A DNA stretch of 64,000 nucleotides from Chitinophagaceae bacterium (GTDB lineage Bacteria; Bacteroidota; Bacteroidia; Chitinophagales; Chitinophagaceae), in assembly GCA_019638475.1 (NCBI GenBank), contig JAHBTR010000004.1:1-64000 (forward strand). Direction: 5' to 3'. Positions 1 through 8,867 of this stretch are shown here, one piece after another; the stretch's first letter is position 1, and the number at the start of each line of letters is the position of its first letter. Under the pieces are notes generated by a model. That model made no database searches. It was given only the letters and a program-made list of their open reading frames with translations, and was not told the DNA's origin. Made by a program: the position numbers and the translations under genes.

Positions 1-123
1 CGGGCTTTGCGTTCGGGCGGGTTTCGGAGCACAAAACTGTCAACCAGCACTGAACTTGAATAGAAGAACAAAGTTCCAAGTTTGCACGTCAGCCCGCCTG
101 ACGCAAAACCCGTGTTATAGGGC
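1..123 (-). repeat. attC-like palindrome A (outer end lies outside the window)
   Basis: Imperfect inverted repeat. The arm at 1-21 (plus strand CGGGCTTTGCGTTCGGGCGG) pairs with the arm ending near 113 (CCCGCCTGACGCAAAACCCG), with unpaired bases inside the stem. The inner box at 114-123 reads GTTATAGGGC on the plus strand and supplies the TAA stop codon of the 115-1089 gene. An internal motif (TTTCGGAGC, a few bases, then ACTGTCAAC) is shared with sites B and C. The matching outer box should lie just left of base 1. The architecture follows integron attC sites; recombination activity is inferred. Confidence 0.6.
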
Positions 124-1089
124 GTTTTTCTTGTTTGGGTCAAGGGTGTCATTCGTGTCTTTGTAAAATGTGTTTTTAATTATGTCTGCTAATTCATTAA
201 CTTCTCCATTGTAACTTGTTCCAACGTTATAGTCATTGATTATATAATTTTTAGCATACCAGTCAAAATAGTCACTGCTGCTTTCTGTCGGATTTTCAAG
301 ATACTTTTTATAGGCGTTTACGATTTTTTCAGTTCCTAACTTTACACTTTCTAGGTCACTTATTAATTTGTCAGAACGAACTTGCATAACTCCTAATGTA
401 TGTGGCTTTTTTGTTAGCTTGAATTTCAAATTTTCAACTTGTCTTGCAATTTTTGGTCTATTAAAGTCTTCATAGATAATTATTGCATAAACAATGCTTT
501 CGAGTATTTCATTGTTTGTCAAGTCCTTGATAAGCTGTCCATAAAACCTTTTGAAATAATGATAACGGCTCTTTAAATATTTGTCTTTTCGTTTTTGTGT
601 CGCTTCTTGTGAAAAGCGTAGGTTGTTTGCTACTTGGAAAATAAAGATTAAGATAATTATCCAAAGTTCATTTGCAACAGTTGTGAAGTCAGGCAAAATA
701 TTCGCTTTAACTTTTATGAGTTTTTCGTAGGTGAAGTATGATATAACTACGATTGCTGTCCAATAAAGAAACTGTCTATACCAATTCAGTAAAAGTCCGC
801 GATTAGTAGCTAAATTGAAAATCAGTCTGAATAGTATGTAGTAAATGTTAACCAAATAAATATTCCAAACAAATTTGTCAAGTCCGAAATAATATAAACT
901 TGTCGAAACGATAATAATGTAGACAATGGGAGTAAGAACTCTAATCAGAAAGTTCAAAGCTGGAGCTTCTTCTGTCTTAACGAATATGGAAATTTCCATA
1001 TAGCCAATCGAGTAGGAATGTTTGCCTATCCAATTGATTAAGAAAAAAAGTCCAACGCCTAAGATTATATGAACTAAAAGTATCTCCAT
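115..1089 (-). CDS. Membrane protein with lysozyme-like C-terminal motif, last visible cassette
   Basis: 324 residues. The first half has about four or five hydrophobic segments (roughly residues 3-20, 50-68, 75-95, 105-122 and 140-155). The second half is soluble and charged. Between about residues 200 and 240 it contains IYEDFNRP and then TLGVMQV, an acidic residue followed by a G-x-MQ motif that recalls the Glu and GLMQ motifs of lysozyme/transglycosylase folds. That similarity is a visual impression and not a family assignment. The start ATG is 33 nt after the site B outer box. The stop codon TAA is formed by the inner box of site A, so the gene fills its cassette exactly. No family is recognised with confidence. 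The cargo next to it makes an envelope-acting defence effector possible. Confidence 0.7.
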   Translation of the reverse strand: MEILLVHIILGVGLFFLINWIGKHSYSIGYMEISIFVKTEEAPALNFLIRVLTPIVYIIIVSTSLYYFGLDKFVWNIYLVNIYYILFRLIFNLATNRGLLLNWYRQFLYWTAIVVISYFTYEKLIKVKANILPDFTTVANELWIIILIFIFQVANNLRFSQEATQKRKDKYLKSRYHYFKRFYGQLIKDLTNNEILESIVYAIIIYEDFNRPKIARQVENLKFKLTKKPHTLGVMQVRSDKLISDLESVKLGTEKIVNAYKKYLENPTESSSDYFDWYAKNYIINDYNVGTSYNGEVNELADIIKNTFYKDTNDTLDPNKKNAL

Positions 1090-1122
1090 TTTTTTTGTCT
1101 AGTTTGTTGTCGTCTTTAAAAT

Positions 1123-1260
1123 GCCCTATAACGTTTTGCGGCTTTGCGAAGAAGCGGATTTCGGAGCTCAAAACTGTCAACATAGCACAAAAGTTGATGC
1201 GAGGTAGAATGTTCAATTAACCACTGAACCCGCTTTTTTGCAAAACCGCTGTTATCGGTT
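1123..1260 (-). repeat. attC-like palindrome B
   Basis: About 138 bp imperfect palindrome between the 324-residue membrane protein and the restriction operon. The outer box GCCCTATAAC (1123-1132) and the inner box GTTATCGGTT (1251-1260) carry the AAC/GTT pair expected of attC ends. The inner arms are built from GTTTTGCGG-type sequence and pair with interruptions. The shared internal motif TTTCGGAGC...ACTGTCAAC is present. The minus-strand sequence leaving the outer box, GTTATAGGGC, is identical to the inner box of site A. The inner box does not match the start of the unit it should close (see site C), so this unit looks rearranged. Confidence 0.6.
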
Positions 1261-1297
1261 CGGTGTTCTTCTTCCGTCCTGTTTGTCAGTCGGTTGT

Positions 1298-1384
1298 GCG
1301 TTGGGTTTGCAAGCTCTTTGACAAAGCTTTGGTTGATGCGTTGGCTTGTGCGGCTTTGGCAATGTGCTTGCAAAATGCGTTGGC
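1298..1384. repeat. Covarying palindrome E1 flanking the restriction operon
   Basis: The arm TTTGCAAGC, a TCT bulge and TTGACAAAGC (1306-1327) pair with GCTTTGGCAA, a TGT bulge and GCTTGCAAA (1353-1374), with one mismatch. The loop contains GTTGGCTTGTGC. GCGTTGG flanks both sides in the same orientation. E2 at 6665-6752 has different arm sequences, but the same bulge triplets in the same places and the same loop motif. The following bases at 1379-1404 (GTTGGC...GTCGGCTTATTC) recur at 6806-6830. E1 and E2 therefore bracket the restriction-modification genes. Confidence 0.6.
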
Positions 1385-1398
1385 TTAAAGATGTCGGC

Positions 1399-4272
1399 TT
1401 ATTCATTTAATGAAATTTCTTTGATTAAGTCAACTATTTTGTTGTTGCTGAATTGTGTCTTGAACTCAATTTTTACTTTGCCGTCAAAGAATTTTTCAGC
1501 GTGTTTGATTTTGAATTTTTCTTCGTCACGAAGTCCGTCTTTGCTGTTTACGTCTTTGGTTTCTACAATGAAGTTTAGTTTTTGCTCTCCGTCTTTGAAT
1601 TTCAAAACATAGGCAAAGTCAGGTGAATATGATTTGCCACCTGCAACTGGAATTTTAATTGAGTTCTTCGGGATTTTCGTGAACACAATTACTTCTTTTA
1701 TTTCTGTCTTGATGTTAGATTTCTCCAAGTCAGAATCGTAATACAATTCGTCAAAGAAGTAAGAGTTTGCAACATCTTCGTCTGAAAACAAAACACCAAC
1801 ATCTGAAGCGGAAATTTCTTTCAACACATTTCCTTTTTCGTCTGTCAACTTGGTTGGATGAATGCTGTTTGAAACCTTTTTATATTCAATCGAATACTTG
1901 TCAAACGCTTGTGTCATTAAGAAAAAGTCAAAATTATGTTTGATTATTCTTAGTGTCGTTTGGTTAAGATATTTATTTATGTCTGTTTCTGCGTCAATGA
2001 TTGATTGATGTAATGTTGCGATGTTTATGTTTAGAATCTTTGAAAGTTCTTTCAAAAAGTCGCTGTATTTCATTATGGAAATAGTTGCGGTCTTTCGGTT
2101 GTAAACCGATTCAGGTTCGCTTGCAATTGCTTTGTTGTCCTTGATTTCAACTTTTGAAATTCTCTCATTAATTCCGTCCGAAGTGAAATTGTCTTTTTGT
2201 GCTTTTAAAAATTCAGTGAACAAAGTTTTGAAGTTGGCTTCGTTGTCAAACTTATATTCCAAAATTACTTTCTCATTCAGTTTTTCCCATAGGTCTTTCA
2301 GTTCTTGATATTTTTCTGTTCTCACAACAACTTTCTTTTTCGGGTCGGTTGCTTTGCGAACCTTATTAGAGTTTACGCCTTCAAATATTCTCGGATAGCT
2401 TTGTTTGATGAAGTCAAACCCACCTGTCTTGAATGAGTTTGTTCTTGTGATTACGTTGTTAGTGTCTAAAACTTCCAAAAGTTCGTCTTCGGTTGTTTCG
2501 TATAACTCGCAAATCTTTTTAATCATTTGCTCAGAAAGTTTGTCAGGAACTTGTTCAATGGAAATAGCTCCCGATTTCTGATTGATTTCATTCACCAATT
2601 TATCTACAAAGTCGCTTTCGGTAAAGTCAACAAAGTAGTTCAAATAAAATTGTTCGTCCTTTACACGGTTGCCATATTCATTCACTGGTAAACGTAAACC
2701 ACGACCAACTTCTTGAAGTTTTGAAATTTCGCTGCCACTGCTTCGGAGTTTGCAAATCTGAAATACGTTTGGATTATCCCAACCTTCACGCAAGGTCCAT
2801 TTTGAGAAAATAAACCGTCTTGGATTTTCCAAATCAAGCATTGCTTGTTTGTCGTGCAGAATTTCGTTTATCTCTTTTTCAATGGCTTCGTCTTTCTCCG
2901 TGTTGTCTTTTGAAAAATATCCTGCGTGTGTTGCCGAAAGGTCAAGCAATGTTTTTTCAAGATATGCTTTGTAAAAAGCATCTTTTTCTGTCTTTAGCAA
3001 TTCTTCAATTTCTGCTTTGATATATTGTTCAACTGTTTTACGGATATAGCCTTCTTTGTTTCGGTATTCGTCTATATTGTCAATGAAGAAAAGCGTTAAT
3101 GGTTTAATCTTTACTTCACGTGTCAATAGCTCTTTTTCAATTTCAAAGTGGTGCTTGATTGCCTTTTGAATCATTGTTTCCTGCAACTTTTCGGCATAAG
3201 AATAAGGGTTGATTTTATCTCCCTTTTTCATTTCTAAGCCGTTGGTTAAAACAACCGTGCTTTTATTCAAATTTTCAATTCCCAAGTCAGACATTTCAGG
3301 ATGTATCTTTTTCAGACTTTCCTTTTTAGAGACTGTTACTGTTTTTCGTCTGTCATTTTCAATCAATTCAAAACTGGCTTCGGTTCCATCTGAATCAATG
3401 AATTTTACGATTGCGTTTTCACCTGCATTAAATTCAGTGATGTGTCCGATTACGCCTTTCACTAAATTTCTGTTGAATGAATCAACGGCTGTTAGAGTGT
3501 AAATCAAGTTTTCATAACCTTGAAAAGTCGCACCATAACGCAAAATAAATTGGGGCTTCATTTTCTGAATGTTCTCCCAAGTCTTATTGCCTTGCCCAAA
3601 TTTGTGTGGCTCGTCAATAATCATAAAAGGTTTCGTTGCTCCAATGGCATCAAACGGAACGGTGTATTTGTCAAACAAACCTTTGTCAAAGCTTTTTTGC
3701 ATTGTTTCAGAGTTAATCATACCTGCGTTGATAATCATAACCTGAATACTGTTTTTCTCAAAAGTTCCAGCATTTACAAAACTGGTTACTGCAGGTGGTA
3801 TGAATGATTTTTTGCTCTTGCTGTTTTTCTGACTTTCTACAATATGCAAGTGAAGCGTTTTGCCATATTGTTCTTTGAAATGCTCACGGCTACTGTCCGA
3901 TTTCAAAAAATCAATTGTTCCTGCTTTGATGGATAAGGTTGGAACCACTACAATAAATTTGAAAATGCCGTAGTTTTTATTGAGTTCAAAAATTGTTTTG
4001 GTGTAGGTATAAGTTTTACCTGTTCCTGTTTCCATCATTATATCAATGATGTTGCTGTTACGCTTTATTTTTTCATTAACTCCGTTCCTTTCTTGAATGG
4101 CTCTTAAATTTTGTGGATAAGCCCAATCGCTTAAAAAATCAAATGTAGGGTTAATGCAGTTCTTATCCGCTTCTGTGGGCTGAACAAGGCTAATGTTCTC
4201 AAACACCGCAATAGTGCTATCTACTGCGTGTGATTGATGGTTCAGATTCTTCTCAAAATTAAATCCCTTCAT
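1399..4272 (-). CDS. res: Type III restriction enzyme, Res subunit
   Basis: 957 residues, a normal length for Res. It is the ATP-dependent helicase-nuclease of a type III restriction-modification system and needs Mod to find sites and cut unmodified DNA. Visible motifs are Walker A METGTGKT (residues 80-87), the DEPH box (220-223), a late helicase motif region with LREGWDNPNVFQ and EVGRGLRLP, and a C-terminal PD-(D/E)xK nuclease with PD at about 884-885 and ETK at about 904-906. All catalytic residues expected are present, so the gene looks intact. It starts 3 nt after the Mod stop codon, which indicates cotranscription and likely translational coupling. About 140 nt separate its stop from site B. 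Confidence 0.95.
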   Translation of the reverse strand: MKGFNFEKNLNHQSHAVDSTIAVFENISLVQPTEADKNCINPTFDFLSDWAYPQNLRAIQERNGVNEKIKRNSNIIDIMMETGTGKTYTYTKTIFELNKNYGIFKFIVVVPTLSIKAGTIDFLKSDSSREHFKEQYGKTLHLHIVESQKNSKSKKSFIPPAVTSFVNAGTFEKNSIQVMIINAGMINSETMQKSFDKGLFDKYTVPFDAIGATKPFMIIDEPHKFGQGNKTWENIQKMKPQFILRYGATFQGYENLIYTLTAVDSFNRNLVKGVIGHITEFNAGENAIVKFIDSDGTEASFELIENDRRKTVTVSKKESLKKIHPEMSDLGIENLNKSTVVLTNGLEMKKGDKINPYSYAEKLQETMIQKAIKHHFEIEKELLTREVKIKPLTLFFIDNIDEYRNKEGYIRKTVEQYIKAEIEELLKTEKDAFYKAYLEKTLLDLSATHAGYFSKDNTEKDEAIEKEINEILHDKQAMLDLENPRRFIFSKWTLREGWDNPNVFQICKLRSSGSEISKLQEVGRGLRLPVNEYGNRVKDEQFYLNYFVDFTESDFVDKLVNEINQKSGAISIEQVPDKLSEQMIKKICELYETTEDELLEVLDTNNVITRTNSFKTGGFDFIKQSYPRIFEGVNSNKVRKATDPKKKVVVRTEKYQELKDLWEKLNEKVILEYKFDNEANFKTLFTEFLKAQKDNFTSDGINERISKVEIKDNKAIASEPESVYNRKTATISIMKYSDFLKELSKILNINIATLHQSIIDAETDINKYLNQTTLRIIKHNFDFFLMTQAFDKYSIEYKKVSNSIHPTKLTDEKGNVLKEISASDVGVLFSDEDVANSYFFDELYYDSDLEKSNIKTEIKEVIVFTKIPKNSIKIPVAGGKSYSPDFAYVLKFKDGEQKLNFIVETKDVNSKDGLRDEEKFKIKHAEKFFDGKVKIEFKTQFSNNKIVDLIKEISLNE

Positions 4273-4275
4273 ATT

Positions 4276-6357
4276 TTAATACCTTGTTATAAAGTCAATG
4301 TCGCTTTTTTTCTTGTTGTTGTAAGTTTTTACGTTTTCTGAAATCTCTCGTAAACTCTTACTTTCAAAGTGATAGCCAAAGGCAATGATGCTTTTGGGTT
4401 CAAAATGTTTGTCTGTGTCAATCTTTTCCAACAATGCTTTTAGGCTGTCTGTAGTAAAGCCTTTGTGCATCAGATACAATCTGCCATTGCCGTAATAAGC
4501 GGTGTAACCGCTTAAATCAACACTTTCTAAATCTTGTGTCAATGCAATACCGTCATACGTTTTCCAAGTAGTCAATAAGGCTTTGATATCGTCTTCGGTT
4601 AGTTTGCCGGCATCAAACAGCGTTTGCGAACTATCAAACTGTTCTGCTTCAAAATTGTAATCTTCCCAGATTGGAGTTGTTTCAAAAATTTTGAATCCAA
4701 CATCAGGAACTTGTTTTTTTTGTTCTGGAAACATTCCAGCTTTCTTGTTTGAAGCTTCAATCTCCGATTTTATTTTATTTCCAGCTCTAATTATACGTTC
4801 CTTTGTTACTTCAAAAATTGTTGGCTCAGATTTGAGGGTATTCACAACAAATTCATATGCGGCTTTACTTTCTTTTTTCTTTGGGTCTATTGGCTCAGGA
4901 ATTTGAACTGTTATAAATTTTCTATCTCCACCATCTTCGGAATTTAATTGATAAATCGCTTCCGCTGTTGTCCCTGAACCTGCAAAGAAATCAAGAACTA
5001 TATCACCTTTTAATACACAAAAACGAATGAATTTTTTAATTACTTCTTCATCTTTAGGAAAAGCAAAAACATCTGCACCACCGAATAATTTTTTTAACCG
5101 TTTCTTGGCTCCCCTTGCATCTCTATAAAAAACACTTGATGGAACTTCAAATTCTGTTAAATGTAAATATCTCTTTAAGCAAGGAATAGTTTTTTCATCT
5201 GAACCAAAGTAAATTAAATCCTTTTCCAATAAATCAGGCAAGTTGTTTTCGTTAAATCGCCAACCACCATTTGGAACTTTGCAAGGTTTATTTGTTACTG
5301 GGTGTAGAATATCAAAACGTCCGCCATCACCAGTTCCTTGCGAAATGTCCCCAGCAAAAAAAACACCTGTTGCATCTGCCAAATTATAATGGTCGTGAGC
5401 TTTTGATGGATTATCATCACTTAGTGAGTCGTAAAAATCTTTTAAGCCATTAGAAATTTTGGCGTAATCATTACCAAATTCTGCTTTTAATTCTTCAAAT
5501 CTTTTATAAATCGGTTCGAGACCCTGTTTTCTTTCACGCCAAAGTTTTCCGTTAACTTCACTTTCATCATCTTCATTTATGATTTCTTCTGCTGATTGTT
5601 TGTTTTTTAAGTTTGCATAAATCACGCAATATTCGTGGTTGGTTGCAATCAATTTTGCCATTGATTTTCTTCCTGTGTTCCATATCATTGAAGCAATGAA
5701 ATTTTCTTCTCCAAAAATTTCGTCCATCAATAATCTGAGTTGAGCCACTTCATTATCATCAATAGACACAAAAATCACCCCATCGTCTTTTAATAATTGC
5801 TTTGCAATATAAAGTCGTGGATACATAAATGTAAGCCAAGCCGAATGACTGTTACTTTTTTGTTTTGTAAAATCTAAAATCCGTTTCGCTTTTTCTTCGT
5901 CTATACCAATAAGTTGCTGTAGTTCCTTTACTGTATATTTTCTATCGTCCTGATATAAGAACCCATCATTTCCTGTGTTGTAAGGTGGGTCTATATAAAT
6001 CATTTTTACTTGTTCGTAGTAGGCGTTGGCAAGGTGTTTCAGCACTTCCAAATTATCGCCTTTTATGAGCAAGTTTTCAGAATTAGCGTTTTCGGGTTTG
6101 CTATTATGAGTTTCGTCTGCTTTTAGCAAAGTGGTTGCTGGGTCGCTTGCCAAAAGCCGTGCATAGCTTTTGCCGAGCCAGTCTAAACCGTAACTCTCAG
6201 TAGAAAAATTGATTTCTTTTTCAGTCAGGTTAGCTTTAAATTTCTCTAATTGAAAATTTCCGTCTTTGTCAAAGCAATGCGGAAAGTGAATTTTCAATTT
6301 TTCCAAATCTTTGTTAGGCACTTTTATTTCAGTCGTAATTTTTTGCTCGTTACTCAT
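4276..6357 (-). CDS. mod: Type III DNA methyltransferase, Mod subunit
   Basis: 693 residues. It transfers a methyl group from S-adenosylmethionine to adenine in the recognition site and carries the target recognition region used by both Mod and Res. The DPPY catalytic motif is at residues 123-126, followed by NTGND. The AdoMet-binding motif FFAGSGTT lies far downstream, giving the beta-class order (DPPY before FxGxG) typical of type III Mod. The region between them is the probable specificity domain. The start codon overlaps the stop of the regulator gene in TAATG. No simple-sequence tract is visible in the gene, so the phase variation known for some mod genes is not suggested here. Confidence 0.95.
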   Translation of the reverse strand: MSNEQKITTEIKVPNKDLEKLKIHFPHCFDKDGNFQLEKFKANLTEKEINFSTESYGLDWLGKSYARLLASDPATTLLKADETHNSKPENANSENLLIKGDNLEVLKHLANAYYEQVKMIYIDPPYNTGNDGFLYQDDRKYTVKELQQLIGIDEEKAKRILDFTKQKSNSHSAWLTFMYPRLYIAKQLLKDDGVIFVSIDDNEVAQLRLLMDEIFGEENFIASMIWNTGRKSMAKLIATNHEYCVIYANLKNKQSAEEIINEDDESEVNGKLWRERKQGLEPIYKRFEELKAEFGNDYAKISNGLKDFYDSLSDDNPSKAHDHYNLADATGVFFAGDISQGTGDGGRFDILHPVTNKPCKVPNGGWRFNENNLPDLLEKDLIYFGSDEKTIPCLKRYLHLTEFEVPSSVFYRDARGAKKRLKKLFGGADVFAFPKDEEVIKKFIRFCVLKGDIVLDFFAGSGTTAEAIYQLNSEDGGDRKFITVQIPEPIDPKKKESKAAYEFVVNTLKSEPTIFEVTKERIIRAGNKIKSEIEASNKKAGMFPEQKKQVPDVGFKIFETTPIWEDYNFEAEQFDSSQTLFDAGKLTEDDIKALLTTWKTYDGIALTQDLESVDLSGYTAYYGNGRLYLMHKGFTTDSLKALLEKIDTDKHFEPKSIIAFGYHFESKSLREISENVKTYNNKKKSDIDFITRY

Positions 6358-6581
6358 TACTTGTCCTTTTTAATTTCGTTGTCAATCAATAGTTCCTTTA
6401 CATTTACGCCAAGAATTTCAGCGATTTCATAAAGCACTTCAATTCGTGGTTGTTGTCTGTTTTGCACATAAGCATTTACCATATTGTAGCTTTTGCCTAA
6501 TTGCTCGGCAAGCCAAGTCTGCTTGATGCCTTTTTCGTCCAACACTTCTTTTATTCTGTTCATTTGTTCAAATGATGTCAA
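6357..6581 (-). CDS. XRE-family helix-turn-helix regulator of the type III R-M operon
   Basis: 74 residues, almost entirely one Cro/C1-type helix-turn-helix. QTWLAEQLGKSYNMVNAYVQ (about residues 20-39) gives the recognition helices, followed by RQQPRIEVLYEIAEILGV. It is the first gene of the operon and overlaps mod by one base (TAATG). Small proteins of this family in front of restriction-modification genes usually act as controller proteins that delay restriction until methylation is established. That role is inferred from position. No operator could be picked out with confidence in the roughly 350 nt upstream. Confidence 0.85.
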   Translation of the reverse strand: MTSFEQMNRIKEVLDEKGIKQTWLAEQLGKSYNMVNAYVQNRQQPRIEVLYEIAEILGVNVKELLIDNEIKKDK

Positions 6582-6664
6582 GTCGCAAAGATAGGTTTAT
6601 AATTTTTAGTATCTCATTTTGTAAGATAAAAAGTAATCAAATTATTTTTAACAATCTCATAGGA

Positions 6665-6752
6665 GCATTGGCAAAAAACGGCTCTTTGGCTTTTGCCTGT
6701 GGGTTGGCTTGTGCAGTTGGGGCAAAAGCCAATGTGCCGTTTGTGCGTTGGC
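6665..6752. repeat. Covarying palindrome E2 upstream of the restriction operon
   Basis: The arm AAACGGC, TCT, TTGGCTTTTGCC (6676-6697) pairs with GGCAAAAGCCAA, TGT, GCCGTTT (6721-6742). The inner 12 bp are perfectly paired. The loop has GTTGGCTTGTGC, as in E1. The flanks are GCATTGGC on the left and GCGTTGGC on the right. The arms differ in sequence from E1 but keep the same folded shape, so structure and not sequence seems to be conserved. The rest of 6582-6940 has no convincing gene. It contains a second copy (6806-6830) of the GTTGGC...GTCGGCTTA segment that follows E1. Confidence 0.6.
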
Positions 6753-6940
6753 ATAAAATTGAATTAAAAAAAATGTGCGGTGGGGAAAATAAAAAATACA
6801 GAAGGGTTGGCAATGAGTGTCGGCTTACTCGTTGTCTGTTATGAATATCGTTTCCTGTTCTTTTGTAACCTGTCAAAATAGTTTGCTTTTTTTGTTTCTT
6901 GTTCCTGTTTCTCTGTCGGGTTGTATCGTCCGTTACACTT

Positions 6941-7077
6941 GCAGCCAACGGTTTGCCGCTTGCCGCAGTGGGGGATTTCGGAGCACTTCACTGTCAACCA
7001 AGCACAAATGTTGATAGAAGCACTGCACTTGATTTAACCACGTCAGCCCCCATTGCGGCAAACGGCTGTTAGCGGTT
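6941..7077 (-). repeat. attC-like palindrome C
   Basis: Outer box GCAGCCAAC (6941-6949) and inner box GTTAGCGGTT (7068-7077). The inner arm, minus strand AGCCGTTTGCCGC then GGGGG, pairs with CCCCC and GCGGCAAAC on the outer side. One side has extra unpaired bases, which is the asymmetry typical of attC stems. The shared motif TTTCGGAGC...ACTGTCAAC is present. The inner box supplies the TAA stop of the reverse transcriptase gene. Its complement GTTAGCGGT matches the first bases of the reverse transcriptase cassette at site D. Confidence 0.65.
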
Positions 7078-8859
7078 CGCCTTTCTTTGTCGTTCAATGA
7101 TTTGGTGATAGTAGCTAAATGGTTTGTCATATTTTACGTATTCTCTTATTTCTTTTCCATCGTCATCGTCAAGTTCTAATTCTGGTTCTTCAATTTCTTT
7201 GAGGAGCTTGTAATAATGTTTGCTGCGGTTCCTGTCAAGTTGTTTTATTTGTCTGATTGAATGTGGATTTACTGTTAATTCTCTAAAGCCGTTTTTCCAA
7301 CACATATCGGTAGAAACTTCGTCAAAGTTGTCAAGTCCAATTCTACCAACTGACATACCAATAAGTCTGTTTATTGCAGATTCTGTTGCAGTCCCTTTTG
7401 GTTTTCGCATTCCTACTTTAACTGCATTTTTGATTTCACGAATTATTGTTTTTTGTTTGGATAGTTCTTTGACTAAGGATTTTTTACGAACACGAATGTT
7501 GCCCAAATAGTCCATTTCATAACCTACAAAACCAATCCAAGGAAAGCCATTTTCTTCAACTTTACCCCACTTGTAAGGTCCTTTTGATTTTCCGTTCCAA
7601 AACTCCGTTAAATTTATTTTATCATTTTCATCAACTTTCTTTAGTTCATCTGAACTTTTGAATCTGTGAGGAAATAATTTAAGTTTTTTCAATTCATTCT
7701 CATAAGCGTTTTTTGCTTTATCACAAGTGTCATAATCTTTTGCAAGAATTATCATATCATCACAGAAACGTTGATAGAACACGTCAAATTTCTTTATTTC
7801 TATGTCTGCTTGATTTAGATAAATGTTTGCGATAAGCCCTGAAAGTGCACCACCTTGAGGAACGCCAATTCTTTCTTCTCTAATGTCTGTGTAATACGTT
7901 TTTATACTTGTGTCGTCAATCCATCCGAAAAAGCCGTTAGGAATTTCGTAAGAAGTCCAATATTCTAAGTCTGTTGATTTAGGAATATTAATGTTGAACG
8001 CAAAACTATTCAAATAACTTTTGAAAATCTTGATAGGTGTTTCGAGATTTAGTGTAGGATTACTTGTTTTTGCAGTATCAATCAAAGATTGAAACATTGA
8101 TAATGCGATTTTATGGTTTACAGTGTCATAAAATTTTTTCATATCACATTCCGCTACAAATAAATTGCAGGTTGCATTTTCGCTTCTAAATGCACCAATG
8201 CCAAGAATACAGTCGTGGTGTGAGATTATATTGCCTTGAGAGTTTCTTTTTGACCTGAAAGCATAAGAACTATCTTGAAATTGCTCATCAAAAACTCTTG
8301 TCAAAAATTTATTTGTTAAGCTCAATACAATTCTGTCTTTTAAGTTATAAATGCAAATTGGTCTGCACTCATTTGGTTTGTCAGCTTTTACTTTTTCTTT
8401 AAGCTTAGGGAAAATAATTGGTCTTGAAACTTCGTATTCATTTCCTTTAGAAACTGCAATTATTTCTTCTACGAATTTTTCTAAATTAAGAAACCAATTT
8501 GCTTTTATGGATTTTTTACTTTCTGCTTTTATTGTTTTTAAAAGGCTGTAATAATTTTTGTCATTTGATGTTAAAAATTCATTTTCTCTGTTTGGTTTTC
8601 GCCTTGATTGTTCCCCCAATTTCAGCCACTTTTTCCTTGGTGGTAAAATTGATAATAAAAAATCCGTTAGCTCTTTTTGATTTATTTCAAAATCATTTTG
8701 TGGTTCAGAATTGAGTTTGACGTGATAATTGTAGGCTGGATTTGAAGTTAGTAAGTGCAATAAATGCTTCTTGGACTTGTTCTTTGCAAGTTTGACACGA
8801 ACCTTGCAAATCATCTTCAAGATTTCATTTTTACTAAAATAACTTTCAAATGTCTTCAT
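7069..8859 (-). CDS. Reverse transcriptase of group II-like or unknown-group (DRT-like) type
   Basis: 596 residues. RT motifs appear in order: RPICIYNLKDRI (166-177), the first catalytic Asp in AECDMKKFYDTVNH (Asp at about 239), GVPQGGALSGLIANIYLNQ (332-350), the catalytic box FCDD (365-368, where most RTs have YxDD) and WIGFVGYEM (about 441-449). There is a long N-terminal extension of about 140 residues. No HNH nuclease of a mobile group II intron protein and no retron-type NAxxH motif is seen, so this is probably a stand-alone RT of the defence-associated or unknown-group kind. The gene begins a few bases after a structured RNA element (8868-9023). Its stop codon lies inside the inner box of site C. 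Defence function is inferred from the family and neighbours. Confidence 0.85.
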   Translation of the reverse strand: MKTFESYFSKNEILKMICKVRVKLAKNKSKKHLLHLLTSNPAYNYHVKLNSEPQNDFEINQKELTDFLLSILPPRKKWLKLGEQSRRKPNRENEFLTSNDKNYYSLLKTIKAESKKSIKANWFLNLEKFVEEIIAVSKGNEYEVSRPIIFPKLKEKVKADKPNECRPICIYNLKDRIVLSLTNKFLTRVFDEQFQDSSYAFRSKRNSQGNIISHHDCILGIGAFRSENATCNLFVAECDMKKFYDTVNHKIALSMFQSLIDTAKTSNPTLNLETPIKIFKSYLNSFAFNINIPKSTDLEYWTSYEIPNGFFGWIDDTSIKTYYTDIREERIGVPQGGALSGLIANIYLNQADIEIKKFDVFYQRFCDDMIILAKDYDTCDKAKNAYENELKKLKLFPHRFKSSDELKKVDENDKINLTEFWNGKSKGPYKWGKVEENGFPWIGFVGYEMDYLGNIRVRKKSLVKELSKQKTIIREIKNAVKVGMRKPKGTATESAINRLIGMSVGRIGLDNFDEVSTDMCWKNGFRELTVNPHSIRQIKQLDRNRSKHYYKLLKEIEEPELELDDDDGKEIREYVKYDKPFSYYHQIIERQRKANR

Positions 8860-8867
8860 AATTTAAA

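Noticed and set aside
1116..1406. 96-codon minus-strand reading frame across palindrome B and E1
   Set aside because: It lies wholly on the repeats, has no protein-like composition, and exists because the palindromes are richer in G and C.
6637..6948. 103-codon minus-strand reading frame over E2
   Set aside because: It reads through the palindrome and its flanks and resembles no protein. The overlapping plus-strand frame is equally unconvincing.
7069..8859. Mobile group II intron
   Set aside because: No endonuclease domain in the protein, and no intron domain V/VI sequence seen around the gene.
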